From Candidatus Omnitrophota bacterium (GTDB lineage: Bacteria; Ratteibacteria; UBA8468; B48-G9; JAFGKM01), in the NCBI GenBank assembly GCA_016928555.1, contig JAFGKM010000038.1, forward strand, positions 1 through 50,253: a stretch of 50,253 nt of DNA, written 5' to 3'. Position numbers and translations under genes: made by a program. The notes below the pieces were generated by a model. The model was given only the letters and a program-made list of their open reading frames with translations, ran no database searches and had not been told where the DNA came from. Below are positions 42,837 through 50,253 of this stretch, one piece after another; the stretch's first letter is position 1, and the number at the start of each line of letters is the position of its first letter.

Positions 42837-44111
42837 TCACTCCATTTTTATGTTTGAGCCGAGGCTTTTCATTAAATCAACGAAACAGGGGAAGGTCACG
42901 CTGACCGCTTCCGCAGTCGTTATTTTAGTAGCGCCTTCCGCAATCAGTCCCGCAAGAGCCAGCGACATGATTACCCTGTGGTCGTAATACCCGTTGACCT
43001 GCGTTCCTTTCAGGGCGCTCTTGCGGATTATCAGCCCGTCCTTCATCTCCTCCACCCCGGCGTTCATCTTTGTAAGTTCTTCCGCCATGACCTTTATCCG
43101 GTCGGTCTCTTTTATCCTTGCGTGCGCAACGTTGTAAAGTCTGGTTGCCCCCTCGGCAAAACAGCCAAGGACAGCCATGGCGGGCAGGGCGTCCGGGGTG
43201 CTGTTCAAATCCAGCTCAGCGCCGCGCAGTTTCCCGCCTTTAATCCTTATGCCTTCTTTTTCTACCGTAATATCCGCACCCATCTTTCTCAGATGGCCAA
43301 CAACCGCCTTGTCGCCCTGAACGTCGTTGATATCCAAGCCTTTCAGCAGGATATCAGATTCCGTGATTGCTCCTGCCGCGAGAAGGAAGGTGGCGGAACT
43401 CCAGTCTGCAGGTATTGCCTTCTTAAACGGCCTGTATGCCTGATTTCCCTTGACCTTAAAATGCGTGCACTCTTTGTTTCTTTCGTATTTGATTCCCTGT
43501 TCGTCCAGCCATCTCAGAGTCATCTCTATGTAGGGAATCTCGTGAACATTTATTACGTCAATTTCGGTATCCTCATCCGCGAGAGGCGTTGATATTAAGA
43601 GAGATGAGACGTACTGCGAGCTTATCCCGTCAACCTTGGTCCTGCCGCCTTTTATTCTCCCCCTTATCTTTATGGGAGGATTGCCGTTTTTCCTTATGGA
43701 TGCCGCCTCCGCCCCGAGTATATTCAGGGCATCCAGAAGGGGCTGGACAGGCCTTGTCCTCAATGACTCGTCGCCGTCAATGACGACCTCAAAATCGCCG
43801 AGAGAGACGACGCCTGTAATAAGATTGGTGGATGTCCCTGAATTCGCCATGTCCAGAGTCTTAAGAGGGTTGCAGGGTTTCCCGTGAAAACCCCTGATTA
43901 ACCAGTTATCCCCGGAGGAATCTATCCCCGCCCCGAGCTCCCTGCACGCATTGACGGCCGCCATCGTATCAGCGGAGTTCAACGGGTTTTTTAGCTCGGA
44001 AACGCCTTCTGCCAGAGAACCGATAACCACGCCCCTGATGGTATGGGATTTTGAACCGGGAATAACAGCTTCCCCTTTCAGTTTTTCCGTCTTTTCAACC
44101 GTTAAATTCAT
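42837..44111 (-). CDS. aroA: 3-Phosphoshikimate 1-carboxyvinyltransferase (EPSP synthase)
   Basis: 424 residues. The N-terminal PGSKSHTIRGVVIGSLAEG binds shikimate 3-phosphate. MANSGTSTNLITGVVSL corresponds to the usual NAGTAxR region, here without the Arg. Further blocks are GISSQYVSSLLIS, DALPAMAVLGCFAEG and ARIKETDRIKVMAEEL. It joins shikimate 3-phosphate and PEP. No ribosome binding site precedes the ATG, and the -10 box ends 6 bases upstream, suggesting a leaderless mRNA. The PGSKSHTIR and NSGTSTNL changes place it in a divergent class. Confidence 0.93.
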   Translation of the reverse strand: MNLTVEKTEKLKGEAVIPGSKSHTIRGVVIGSLAEGVSELKNPLNSADTMAAVNACRELGAGIDSSGDNWLIRGFHGKPCNPLKTLDMANSGTSTNLITGVVSLGDFEVVIDGDESLRTRPVQPLLDALNILGAEAASIRKNGNPPIKIRGRIKGGRTKVDGISSQYVSSLLISTPLADEDTEIDVINVHEIPYIEMTLRWLDEQGIKYERNKECTHFKVKGNQAYRPFKKAIPADWSSATFLLAAGAITESDILLKGLDINDVQGDKAVVGHLRKMGADITVEKEGIRIKGGKLRGAELDLNSTPDALPAMAVLGCFAEGATRLYNVAHARIKETDRIKVMAEELTKMNAGVEEMKDGLIIRKSALKGTQVNGYYDHRVIMSLALAGLIAEGATKITTAEAVSVTFPCFVDLMKSLGSNIKME

Positions 44112-44117
44112 CGTTAG

Positions 44118-44146
44118 AAAATACCATAAAAAACAACGGAAGGCAA
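44118..44146 (-). promoter_or_regulatory. aroA promoter, leaderless geometry
   Basis: On the minus strand, TTGCCT (44146-44141), a 17-base spacer ending TGG, and TATTTT (44123-44118). Six bases (CTAACG) separate the -10 from the ATG, so +1 would fall at or next to the start codon. Confidence 0.55.
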
Positions 44147-44175
44147 GGCTTACAGACGTTTGAGCACAACAAATT

Positions 44176-44204
44176 TTGTTAAGTATTCTTTTTTAATATA
44201 TAAT
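44176..44204 (+). promoter_or_regulatory. aroB promoter, leaderless geometry
   Basis: TTGTTA (44176-44181), a 17-base spacer and TATAAT (44199-44204). Seven bases (CTTTCAT) separate the -10 from the aroB ATG at 44212, and no ribosome binding site is present. Confidence 0.72.
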
Positions 44205-44211
44205 CTTTCAT

Positions 44212-45297
44212 ATGAAAAACATCAGGGTAAGGCTGGAGGAAAACAGCTATATTATTTACGCGGGTTATCTCCTTAAAAAACTCGGCGGCGCGCTGGAGGG
44301 GAAGAGGTACGGGAAAAAGGTTCTGCTTCTGACCGACTCCAATGTCTTTCCTCTCTACGGCCGCGCGGTTGAGAAAGCCGTTGCTGAAACAGGCAGAGAA
44401 ATTGTCCACGCGCTATTAAAGCCTGGCGAAGCGGAAAAAAACTTCAAAAAAGCCCATGAAATCGTAGAGTGGTGCGCAAAAAACAGGATGGGCAGGGACG
44501 ATACGCTGATGACGCTTGGAGGAGGAGTTGCAAGCGACCTCGGAGGATTTGCGGCATCCATCTACATGAGAGGGATAAACTTCGCCGCCGTTCCCACAAC
44601 ACTGCTGGCGCAGGTGGATGCATCGGTAGGCGGAAAGACGGGAGTAAACCTGCCGTTCGGGAAAAACCTCGTGGGAAGCTTTTACCAGCCGTCGTTTGTC
44701 TATATTGACTTCAAAACGCTGGGTACACTGCCGGAACGCGAGATAAAGCAGGGGATTGCCGAGATAATAAAATACGGGGTGATAAAGAGCAGGAATATCT
44801 TCAATATGATGAAAAACACTCCCCCTGGCAGGATAAAAAAACATCTGCCCGCGCTCATTGAAGAGAGCGTTATGATTAAAAAAGTTGTCGTGGAAAAGGA
44901 CGAGAAAGAGAGGACGGGGTTGAGAGAGATACTGAATTTCGGGCATACGGTGGGGCACGCGGTGGAAATCGCGCACTTCCCGCAATTCAACCACGGCGAG
45001 TCGGTTGCGCTGGGGATGGTCGGAGAAAGCTATCTTTCATGGAAGCTGGGCATGTGCAAAAAAGATGTTTACTCCGGCATAAAAGAGGTTGTCGGAAAAC
45101 ACCGCCTGCCGTTTTCGTTTGCAGGGATAAAAACGGACAAGATGCTTGACTTTATGAAGTACGACAAGAAAGCCAGGCAGGGAAACATCAGATTTGTCAT
45201 GGTTAAAAATATAGGAACGGTTAAAACGGGAGTGGTGATAAAGGCAGAAGATGCGGTAAAACTTTTAAAGGAGATGATAAGGGATGAAAAACCTTGA
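44212..45297 (+). CDS. aroB: 3-Dehydroquinate synthase
   Basis: 361 residues. The start gives a complete N-terminus (IRVRLEENSYIIYAGYLLKKL). The NAD and metal site blocks are TLGGGVASDLGGFAAS, GINFAAVPTTLLAQVDASVGGKTGVNLP and GKNLVGSFYQPSFVYID. The metal His residues lie in LNFGHTVGHAVE and FNHGESVALGM. It cyclises DAHP to 3-dehydroquinate. It overlaps pheA by 14 bases. The mRNA is probably leaderless. Confidence 0.96.
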   Translation: MKNIRVRLEENSYIIYAGYLLKKLGGALEGKRYGKKVLLLTDSNVFPLYGRAVEKAVAETGREIVHALLKPGEAEKNFKKAHEIVEWCAKNRMGRDDTLMTLGGGVASDLGGFAASIYMRGINFAAVPTTLLAQVDASVGGKTGVNLPFGKNLVGSFYQPSFVYIDFKTLGTLPEREIKQGIAEIIKYGVIKSRNIFNMMKNTPPGRIKKHLPALIEESVMIKKVVVEKDEKERTGLREILNFGHTVGHAVEIAHFPQFNHGESVALGMVGESYLSWKLGMCKKDVYSGIKEVVGKHRLPFSFAGIKTDKMLDFMKYDKKARQGNIRFVMVKNIGTVKTGVVIKAEDAVKLLKEMIRDEKP

Positions 45298-46360
45298 CGA
45301 TATCCGGAAAAAGATAGATGCAATAGACAAGACAATTCTTGAACTGCTCAATACCAGAGCCCGGCAGGTAAGGGAAGTGGCGGAGGTTAAGAATATGAAT
45401 AAACTTCCGACCTTTGACCCTTCGAGGGAAAGGAAGATTATAGACGACCTCGCCGCAAAAAACAAGGGTCCCCTCACAAAAGAAGACATTGAGCTGATAA
45501 TGGGCACGGTATTCAAGATATACAGGGGGATGTTCCGGCCGGTGCGCATTGCATATTTCGGGCTTGAAGGAACGTTCACACATCAGGCGGCAATAAAGAA
45601 ATTCGGGGAAAAGAGCGAGTACCTGCACTGCAAAACAATAGACAACGTCTTCAGGGAAGTGGAGAAGGGCAGGGCGGATTACGGAGTTGTCCCCGTGGAA
45701 AATTCCACCGAGGGCGTCATAACGCACACACTTGACATGTTTGTTGAAAGCAGTCTTAAAATAACGTCGGAAATACTCCTTGATATACACCACTACCTGC
45801 TTTCAAAGGAAACTTCGCTGTCAAAAATAAAGAAGGTCTTTTCGCATCCCCAACCGATAGCGCAGTGCTGGACATGGCTCATGGACAACCTGCCCGAAGC
45901 CAAAATCGTGGAAACCGAAAGCACGGCGGAGGCGGCAAAAAGGGTAAAGACGGAAAAAAACGCCGCCGCGATAGGCTCGCAGGCCGCTGCGGAAATCTAC
46001 AAGCTGGGAATTCTTGCCGAGAAGATAGAGGACTACAACGAAAACATCACAAGGTTTCTTGTAATAGGCAATTCCTTCTCCAGCAAAACGGGGCAGGATA
46101 AAACATCCATTCTTCTGTCAATAAAAGACAAGGTTGGGGCACTGCACGACATACTCCTGCCTTTCAGGGAAAACCGCGTAAATCTCACAAGGATTGAATC
46201 GCGGCCGAGCAAAAAGAAGGCATGGGACTACATATTCTTCTTTGATTTCATAGGGCACAAGGACGACGCCCGGATTAAAAAGACACTCCTTAAACTTGAG
46301 AAGGAAAGCGCCTTCCTGAAAATCCTCGGGTCTTATCCCATAGGCGGAAAAAACGTATAG
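45284..46360 (+). CDS. pheA: Bifunctional chorismate mutase/prephenate dehydratase
   Basis: 358 residues in three parts. A chorismate mutase helix bundle (LDDIRKKIDAIDKTILELLN) covers residues 1-85. Prephenate dehydratase (IAYFGLEGTFTHQAAIKKFG, VPVENSTEGVI, and the NITRFLVIG catalytic TRF motif) spans about 90-265. An ACT regulatory domain with ESRPSKKKAWDYIFFFD completes it and should bind phenylalanine as feedback inhibitor. The ribosome binding site AAAGGAG lies inside aroB. It commits chorismate to phenylalanine. Confidence 0.95.
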   Translation: MKNLDDIRKKIDAIDKTILELLNTRARQVREVAEVKNMNKLPTFDPSRERKIIDDLAAKNKGPLTKEDIELIMGTVFKIYRGMFRPVRIAYFGLEGTFTHQAAIKKFGEKSEYLHCKTIDNVFREVEKGRADYGVVPVENSTEGVITHTLDMFVESSLKITSEILLDIHHYLLSKETSLSKIKKVFSHPQPIAQCWTWLMDNLPEAKIVETESTAEAAKRVKTEKNAAAIGSQAAAEIYKLGILAEKIEDYNENITRFLVIGNSFSSKTGQDKTSILLSIKDKVGALHDILLPFRENRVNLTRIESRPSKKKAWDYIFFFDFIGHKDDARIKKTLLKLEKESAFLKILGSYPIGGKNV

Positions 46361-46374
46361 GAGCTAACAATACC

Positions 46375-47397
46375 ATGGCTGATATAGTGATAATGAGTTC
46401 CTCTGCTACTCAAAAGCAGACCGGCGCCGTAATAAAGAAGATAAAAAAGATGGGGTTTGATATAAACCTCAGTAAAGGCGCGGAGAAAACCATAATAGGC
46501 ATAATCGGAGACACCCGCGGCATATCCGACGAAGTCTTCAGGATAATGCCGGGCGTGGGGCAGGTAATAAGCATATTAAAAAGCTATAAGCTCGGAAGCA
46601 GGGAATTCCATCCGCAGGATACCGTGATAAAAACACGGGGCGTTGAGATTGGCGGCGGAAACCTGACAGTCATCGCCGGACCGTGCTCGGTTGAAAGCAG
46701 GAAACAGCTTTTGAAAACCGCGGAGTTTATCAAAAAGTCCGGAGGAAAGGTTTTGAGGGGCGGAGCTTTCAAGCCGAGAACTTCTCCCTATTCCTTCTCG
46801 GGTCTTGGATTTGAGGGCCTGCAGATTCTCAGGGAAGCGAAGGAAAAAACAGGGCTTGCCGTTATAACCGAGGTGCTTTCAACGGAAGACGTTGACGGAA
46901 CCGCGGAGATAGCCGACATCCTCCAGATAGGGGCGAGAAACATGTTCAATTACCGCCTGCTTCAGAAAGTCGGGGGAAGCAAAAAGCCCGTCCTGCTGAA
47001 AAGGGCTTTCTCGGCGACAATAGCGGAGTTTCTAAACTGCGCAGAATATATCCTTAAGGAAGGAAATAAAAACGTCATTCTCTGCGAAAGAGGCATACGG
47101 TCGTTTGATTCCGAATTCACGAGAAATACTCTTGACCTCTCGGCAGTCGCCGTCCTGAAGAAAGAATCACATCTGCCGGTGTTTGTAGACCCCAGCCACG
47201 GAACGGGAAGAAGGGACCTTGTAACTCCGATGTCAAAAGCGGCCGTCGCCGCGGGCGCCGACGGACTGATGATAGAGGTGCACCCCCGGCCGGCCGAAGC
47301 TCTTTCGGACGGATTTCAGTCGCTGACGCCGGAGATGTTCGCGCAGTTTATGGACGAAATAAAGCCTATAGCGCGGGTTATGCACAAAAAACTTTAA
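46375..47397 (+). CDS. aroF: 3-Deoxy-7-phosphoheptulonate (DAHP) synthase, type I beta
   Basis: 340 residues. The N-terminal 70 residues form a ferredoxin-like domain ([20 protein letters not shown]) as in Thermotoga-type enzymes, where it mediates feedback control. The barrel has [54 protein letters not shown] and [14 protein letters not shown]. It condenses PEP and erythrose 4-phosphate. AGGAGC precedes the ATG, 14 bases after pheA. It supplies the substrate for aroB upstream. Confidence 0.95.
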   Translation: MADIVIMSSSATQKQTGAVIKKIKKMGFDINLSKGAEKTIIGIIGDTRGISDEVFRIMPGVGQVISILKSYKLGSREFHPQDTVIKTRGVEIGGGNLTVIAGPCSVESRKQLLKTAEFIKKSGGKVLRGGAFKPRTSPYSFSGLGFEGLQILREAKEKTGLAVITEVLSTEDVDGTAEIADILQIGARNMFNYRLLQKVGGSKKPVLLKRAFSATIAEFLNCAEYILKEGNKNVILCERGIRSFDSEFTRNTLDLSAVAVLKKESHLPVFVDPSHGTGRRDLVTPMSKAAVAAGADGLMIEVHPRPAEALSDGFQSLTPEMFAQFMDEIKPIARVMHKKL

Positions 47398-47410
47398 CAA
47401 TTTTGACATG

Positions 47411-47446
47411 CCCCCTCACCTTTTCCCTCTCCCCCCGGGAGAGAGG
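47411..47446. repeat. C-rich palindromic repeat
   Basis: CCCCCTCACCTTTTCC, then CTCTCCC ccc GGGAGAG. Same loose family as 7271-7291. It sits 43 bases before the next gene. Confidence 0.75.
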
Positions 47447-47489
47447 ATTAAAGTGAAAAAATTTATGCATCAATATAAGGGAGGAGACG

Positions 47490-48593
47490 ATGAAGAAGCT
47501 GAAAGTGGGAATAGTGGGGACGGGAGGGATAGCGCAGGCGGCGCATCTACCGTCATTCAAGAAGCTGGAAAACGTTGAGGTAACGGCCATTTGTGACGTT
47601 AATGAAAAAAAGCTTGCGTATGCGGCGAAAAAATTTGAAATCCCGCATACCTTTACGAAAGCGGAAGACCTGCTTGAGCAGGACATTGACACTGCGGTCA
47701 TATGCACTCCGAATGCGTTCCACGCTGAATATTCCATAAAAGCTATGGAAGCAGGCAAGCATGTGCTGTGCGAAAAACCCGTCTGTATTACGAGTGCAGA
47801 TGCGGAAAAAGTTTTTAAAACTGCCGAAAAAACCGGGAAGAAATTCATGGTTGCTTTCCCGAGGAGATTCTCCGGCGAAGCGAAGGTTCTGAAACCAATG
47901 ATAGAAAACGGCGACTTCGGCGAAATATATTACATGAAAGCCGCATGTCTCAGAAGGCGCGGCATACCGGGACTCGGGACATGGTTTACGGACAAGGAAC
48001 TTGCGGGAGGCGGTCCGATGATGGATATCGGTGTTCATGTTCTCGACATGGTAATATACCTTGCCGGCGCTCCGATGCCCGAAACGGTAATTGGTTCGGT
48101 ATACAGCAAGTTCAGGGATAAAGCCACAGACGGCGGATGGCCCCCTCAGGAAACAAGGATAGGAGACAAAAACACCGGCAGAATGGAGGTGGAGGAGCTC
48201 GCATCCGGATTTGTAAAACTTGCCAACGGAGCCACGCTCTTCGTCGAGGCCAGCTGGGCGGGAAATTCAACTACAGGGCTCAATGCAAGCCTGTTCGGCA
48301 CAAAGGCAGGGGTTCAGATGCCGGACCCGCTGAACGAGAAAAACCCGATAAGGATATTCTCGGAAAGCAGGGGAATATTGACGGATGTAATCCCGAACAT
48401 GCCTGACTCCGAAATGTATCAGGAAGAAGTAAACCATTTTGTGGAGTGCATAACGAAAGACAAGTCTCCCATAACAAAAAAAGAGGAGATACTCTCGGTT
48501 GTCAGAATAATTGAAGGGATTTACCGGTCAGCGGAAACAGGAAAACCGGTGATTATGAAAAATAATGGAGTGCAAACAAAAAGAAGAGTTTAA
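47490..48593 (+). CDS. Gfo/Idh/MocA family oxidoreductase
   Basis: 367 residues. The NAD(P) fold is GIVGTGGIAQAAHLPSF, with the EKP motif in HVLCEKPVCIT. The C-terminal domain has GGGPMMDIGVHVLDMVIYLAG, whose Asp and His are the usual catalytic or substrate residues. AGGGAGGAG precedes the ATG. It follows aroF after 92 bases with a C-rich hairpin and overlaps cobO by 29 bases. Substrate unknown; only distantly similar to the 3802-4842 gene. Confidence 0.88.
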   Translation: MKKLKVGIVGTGGIAQAAHLPSFKKLENVEVTAICDVNEKKLAYAAKKFEIPHTFTKAEDLLEQDIDTAVICTPNAFHAEYSIKAMEAGKHVLCEKPVCITSADAEKVFKTAEKTGKKFMVAFPRRFSGEAKVLKPMIENGDFGEIYYMKAACLRRRGIPGLGTWFTDKELAGGGPMMDIGVHVLDMVIYLAGAPMPETVIGSVYSKFRDKATDGGWPPQETRIGDKNTGRMEVEELASGFVKLANGATLFVEASWAGNSTTGLNASLFGTKAGVQMPDPLNEKNPIRIFSESRGILTDVIPNMPDSEMYQEEVNHFVECITKDKSPITKKEEILSVVRIIEGIYRSAETGKPVIMKNNGVQTKRRV

Positions 48594-49137
48594 GAAACCG
48601 CGGTATAAACTTGAAAAGGGGCTTGTGCAGGTTTATACGGGAGAGGGCAAGGGAAAAACGACGGCCGCAGCAGGGCTGGCTTTAAGAGCCGCGGGCGCCG
48701 GGCTGAAGGTAGGTTTCTTCCAGTTTTTCAAAAAACCTTTCTCGGGAGAAATTGCAATTATGAAGCATGTAAAAAATATCCGTGTGCACAGCCTTGCGCC
48801 CATGCATCCGGGCTTCCGGTATTTTTCACGGGAAGATATGGAAAAATACAGAAAAAATTTCCAGAGATTGTGGACGGCCGGCGTGGCGGACGAAATAAAG
48901 AGAAACCGGTATGACGTTATAGTCCTTGATGAGATCCTTATCGGAATCAGGGATAAATTCATAGACGAGGAAAAGGTTCTGAAGCTGATTGACGGACGTC
49001 CTGCAAATTCCGAGATTGTCCTGACAGGAAGGCATATCACGGACAGAATTCTTGAGAGGGCGGACGTAATCACGGAGATGAAGAAGGTGAAACATCCCTT
49101 TCCCTCGGTAAAAGCGAGGCGGGGTATAGAATACTGA
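48565..49137 (+). CDS. cobO: Corrinoid adenosyltransferase (CobA/CobO/BtuR family)
   Basis: 190 residues. The P-loop is TGEGKGKTTAAAGLALRAAG near residue 25, in the inverted fashion of this family. Other blocks are VGFFQFFKKPFSGE, YDVIVLDEILIGI, SEIVLTGRHITDRILERAD and a C-terminal FPSVKARRGIEY. It transfers the adenosyl group of ATP to cob(I)alamin or cobyrinate. It overlaps the Gfo/Idh gene. No other cobalamin genes are nearby, so it may serve salvage. Confidence 0.92.
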   Translation: MECKQKEEFKKPRYKLEKGLVQVYTGEGKGKTTAAAGLALRAAGAGLKVGFFQFFKKPFSGEIAIMKHVKNIRVHSLAPMHPGFRYFSREDMEKYRKNFQRLWTAGVADEIKRNRYDVIVLDEILIGIRDKFIDEEKVLKLIDGRPANSEIVLTGRHITDRILERADVITEMKKVKHPFPSVKARRGIEY

Positions 49138-49196
49138 AATGAAAAGGATTGATAACCGGCAGAACGCATACTTCCTGCGGAGGAAAAAAGACAAAA

Positions 49197-49697
49197 ATGG
49201 AAAACATCTGCGCAGAGGCATTAAAGGTTTTGAAAGAACGGCGGAGCGTGAGAAGATATCAAAAAAAAGGGGTTCCTGAAAGCGTAACCCTTGATATCGT
49301 AGACTGCGCAAGGTTCGCCCCCACGGCAAGAAACGTACAGCCGTGGAAATTTGCGGTTTTAACCGATGCGGCGGAAAGAAAAAAAATCGCGGGGATAGCT
49401 GAATACGGGAAGTTTATCGCCGATGCGCCCGTCTGCATAGCCGTCTTCTGCGAAGACACCAAATACTACCTTGAAGACGGGTGTGCGGCAACGACGTACA
49501 TACTGCTCGCCGCAAAGGCCTACGGGCTGGGAACATGCTGGGTGGCCGGAGACAAAAAGCCCTATGCCGAAGAAATACGGACTCTGATGAAAATGCCGGC
49601 CGGATGGAAACTTGTAAGCCTCATATCCATGGGGTATCCGGAAGAAACGCCCTCTCCCCGCAAGAAAACGCTTGACGAGGTTTTACGGAAGTTATAA
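49197..49697 (+). CDS. Nitroreductase-family protein
   Basis: 166 residues from the ATG at 49197, behind GCGGAGG (spacing about 11). The track's TTG start adds 16 unlike residues. FMN-binding motifs are LKERRSVRRYQ, FAPTARNVQPWKFAVL and the C-terminal AKAYGLGTCWVAG followed by LISMGYPEE. It is likely an NAD(P)H-dependent flavoenzyme; substrate unknown. It ends one base before the convergent ACT-domain gene. Confidence 0.88.
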   Translation: MENICAEALKVLKERRSVRRYQKKGVPESVTLDIVDCARFAPTARNVQPWKFAVLTDAAERKKIAGIAEYGKFIADAPVCIAVFCEDTKYYLEDGCAATTYILLAAKAYGLGTCWVAGDKKPYAEEIRTLMKMPAGWKLVSLISMGYPEETPSPRKKTLDEVLRKL

Positions 49698-49698
49698 A

Positions 49699-50130
49699 TT
49701 ACCTTGCCCAGTCTGAAAGTGAAAGTACGAACTTCAGAACTTCAATAGCTTTCTCATCGTCGCTGGAAGAAAATATTATCGTGGTATTCTCGCCTTTGCA
49801 GGAGGCGGTTGTACCGTAAAGATACTTGATGTCTATATTTTCCTGCTTAAGCTTGTCCGCCACCTCCTGCAAAGCTCCCGGTCGGTTTTCAAGCGAAAGC
49901 ATGACAACCTGCCTCTCTTCAAACCTGTATCCTTTTTTTGACAGAATGCCGCTCAGCTTTTTATTGTCATCGGTCACGATATAGAAAGCAACGTCCCCGC
50001 CGAGCGTGTAAACGCAGATGTCCTCTATGTTCACGCCTTTTTCGGAAATCATCTTTGAAAGCTCTGCTATTGCTCCTACACGGTCTTTTGTCAAAACCTT
50101 CAGCTCGTTCTTCCTTATGACTTTCTCCAT
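49699..50130 (-). CDS. Double ACT-domain regulatory protein
   Basis: 143 residues made of two ACT domains and nothing else: LKVLTKDRVGAIAELSKMIS (about 10-65) and VMLSLENRPGALQEVADKLK (about 75-140). This layout is found in small amino-acid-binding regulators; no catalytic domain is attached. AAAGGAGG precedes the ATG. Proximity to the aromatic genes makes an aromatic amino acid a possible ligand, but this is inference. Confidence 0.85.
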   Translation of the reverse strand: MEKVIRKNELKVLTKDRVGAIAELSKMISEKGVNIEDICVYTLGGDVAFYIVTDDNKKLSGILSKKGYRFEERQVVMLSLENRPGALQEVADKLKQENIDIKYLYGTTASCKGENTTIIFSSSDDEKAIEVLKFVLSLSDWAR

Positions 50131-50253
50131 AGACTGCCTCCTTTCCCATGCCTGCCGTCCCTCTGCCGGGGTATTGTCCGTTTTTATTTTACCTTTTTAC
50201 AAATATGTTTTAAACTGTATACGTAAAATCGGCATAAAAGAGAAGTGGTAAGT

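Overview
The window reads as chromosomal DNA of an uncultured, Gram-negative-type, probably fermentative bacterium. The envelope type is inferred from a type IV pilus secretin and a lipoprotein. The metabolism is inferred from a PPi-type phosphofructokinase, a LarA-type nickel racemase homologue, a tagaturonate epimerase and UroD-like proteins. DUF6067-type glycoside hydrolases, Gfo/Idh proteins and UroD-family proteins together are typical of PVC-like and Omnitrophota-like candidate phyla. I cannot assign a phylum from the sequence alone. No rRNA, tRNA, CRISPR array, prophage or intact insertion sequence is visible.

Layout. (1) 1-7138, plus: a 5'-truncated glycoside-hydrolase-like protein, a small exported zinc ribbon protein, a Gfo/Idh dehydrogenase and two UroD-family proteins. 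By eye this block is more AT-rich than the rest. (2) 7339-12549, plus: gap-pgk-tpiA-secG, then a PPP phosphatase and a soluble Ser/Thr kinase; a peptide-binding lipoprotein follows to 14456. (3) 14371-16360, plus: a TIGR03936 protein overlapping RNase E/G. (4) 16689-25498, plus: a uronate/sugar-acid block with an IolB/KduI-type isomerase, mannonate-type SDR, 6-phosphogluconate dehydrogenase, PPi-PFK, HAD protein, LarA-family protein and UxaE. (5) 25502-35235, minus: a type IV pilus operon in transcriptional order pilB-C-A-M-N-O-P-Q, then three minor-pilin-type genes, the last carrying an Asn-rich beta-helix. (6) 35414-41240, plus: ligA, a Xer recombinase, a LysM/FecR protein, an FGE-domain protein and a RHH/RelE toxin-antitoxin pair. 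(7) 41543-47397: aromatic biosynthesis, with aroC and aroA on minus and aroB-pheA-aroF on plus. (8) 47490-50130: Gfo/Idh, cobalamin adenosyltransferase, nitroreductase, and a convergent double-ACT protein.

Two themes stand out. The uronate block can be read as an unusual route: uronate, tagaturonate/fructuronate, mannonate, then C2 epimerisation by the LarA homologue to gluconate. 6-Phosphogluconate dehydrogenase and PPi-PFK would then carry the carbon onward. This is inference from gene content. Second, intergenic DNA is colonised by at least five families of short palindromic repeats: C-rich hairpins, GTGCGAT/TGGCAT/GCAGG palindromes, TGTCATTGCGAG units, ATCCCTGC units and one 24-bp REP-like palindrome. 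Some copies sit in 5' leaders, one is nested in another, and several are read into proteins, creating false N-termini and one extended C-terminus.

Several promoters are close to sigma-70 consensus. The divergent aroA and aroB promoters place their -10 boxes so near the start codons that both mRNAs may be leaderless. A 102-nt sequence between gnd and pfp folds by eye into a three-way junction and may be a structured RNA. Many track starts were moved downstream because the extra N-terminus is repeat-derived, covers a promoter, or lacks a ribosome binding site.
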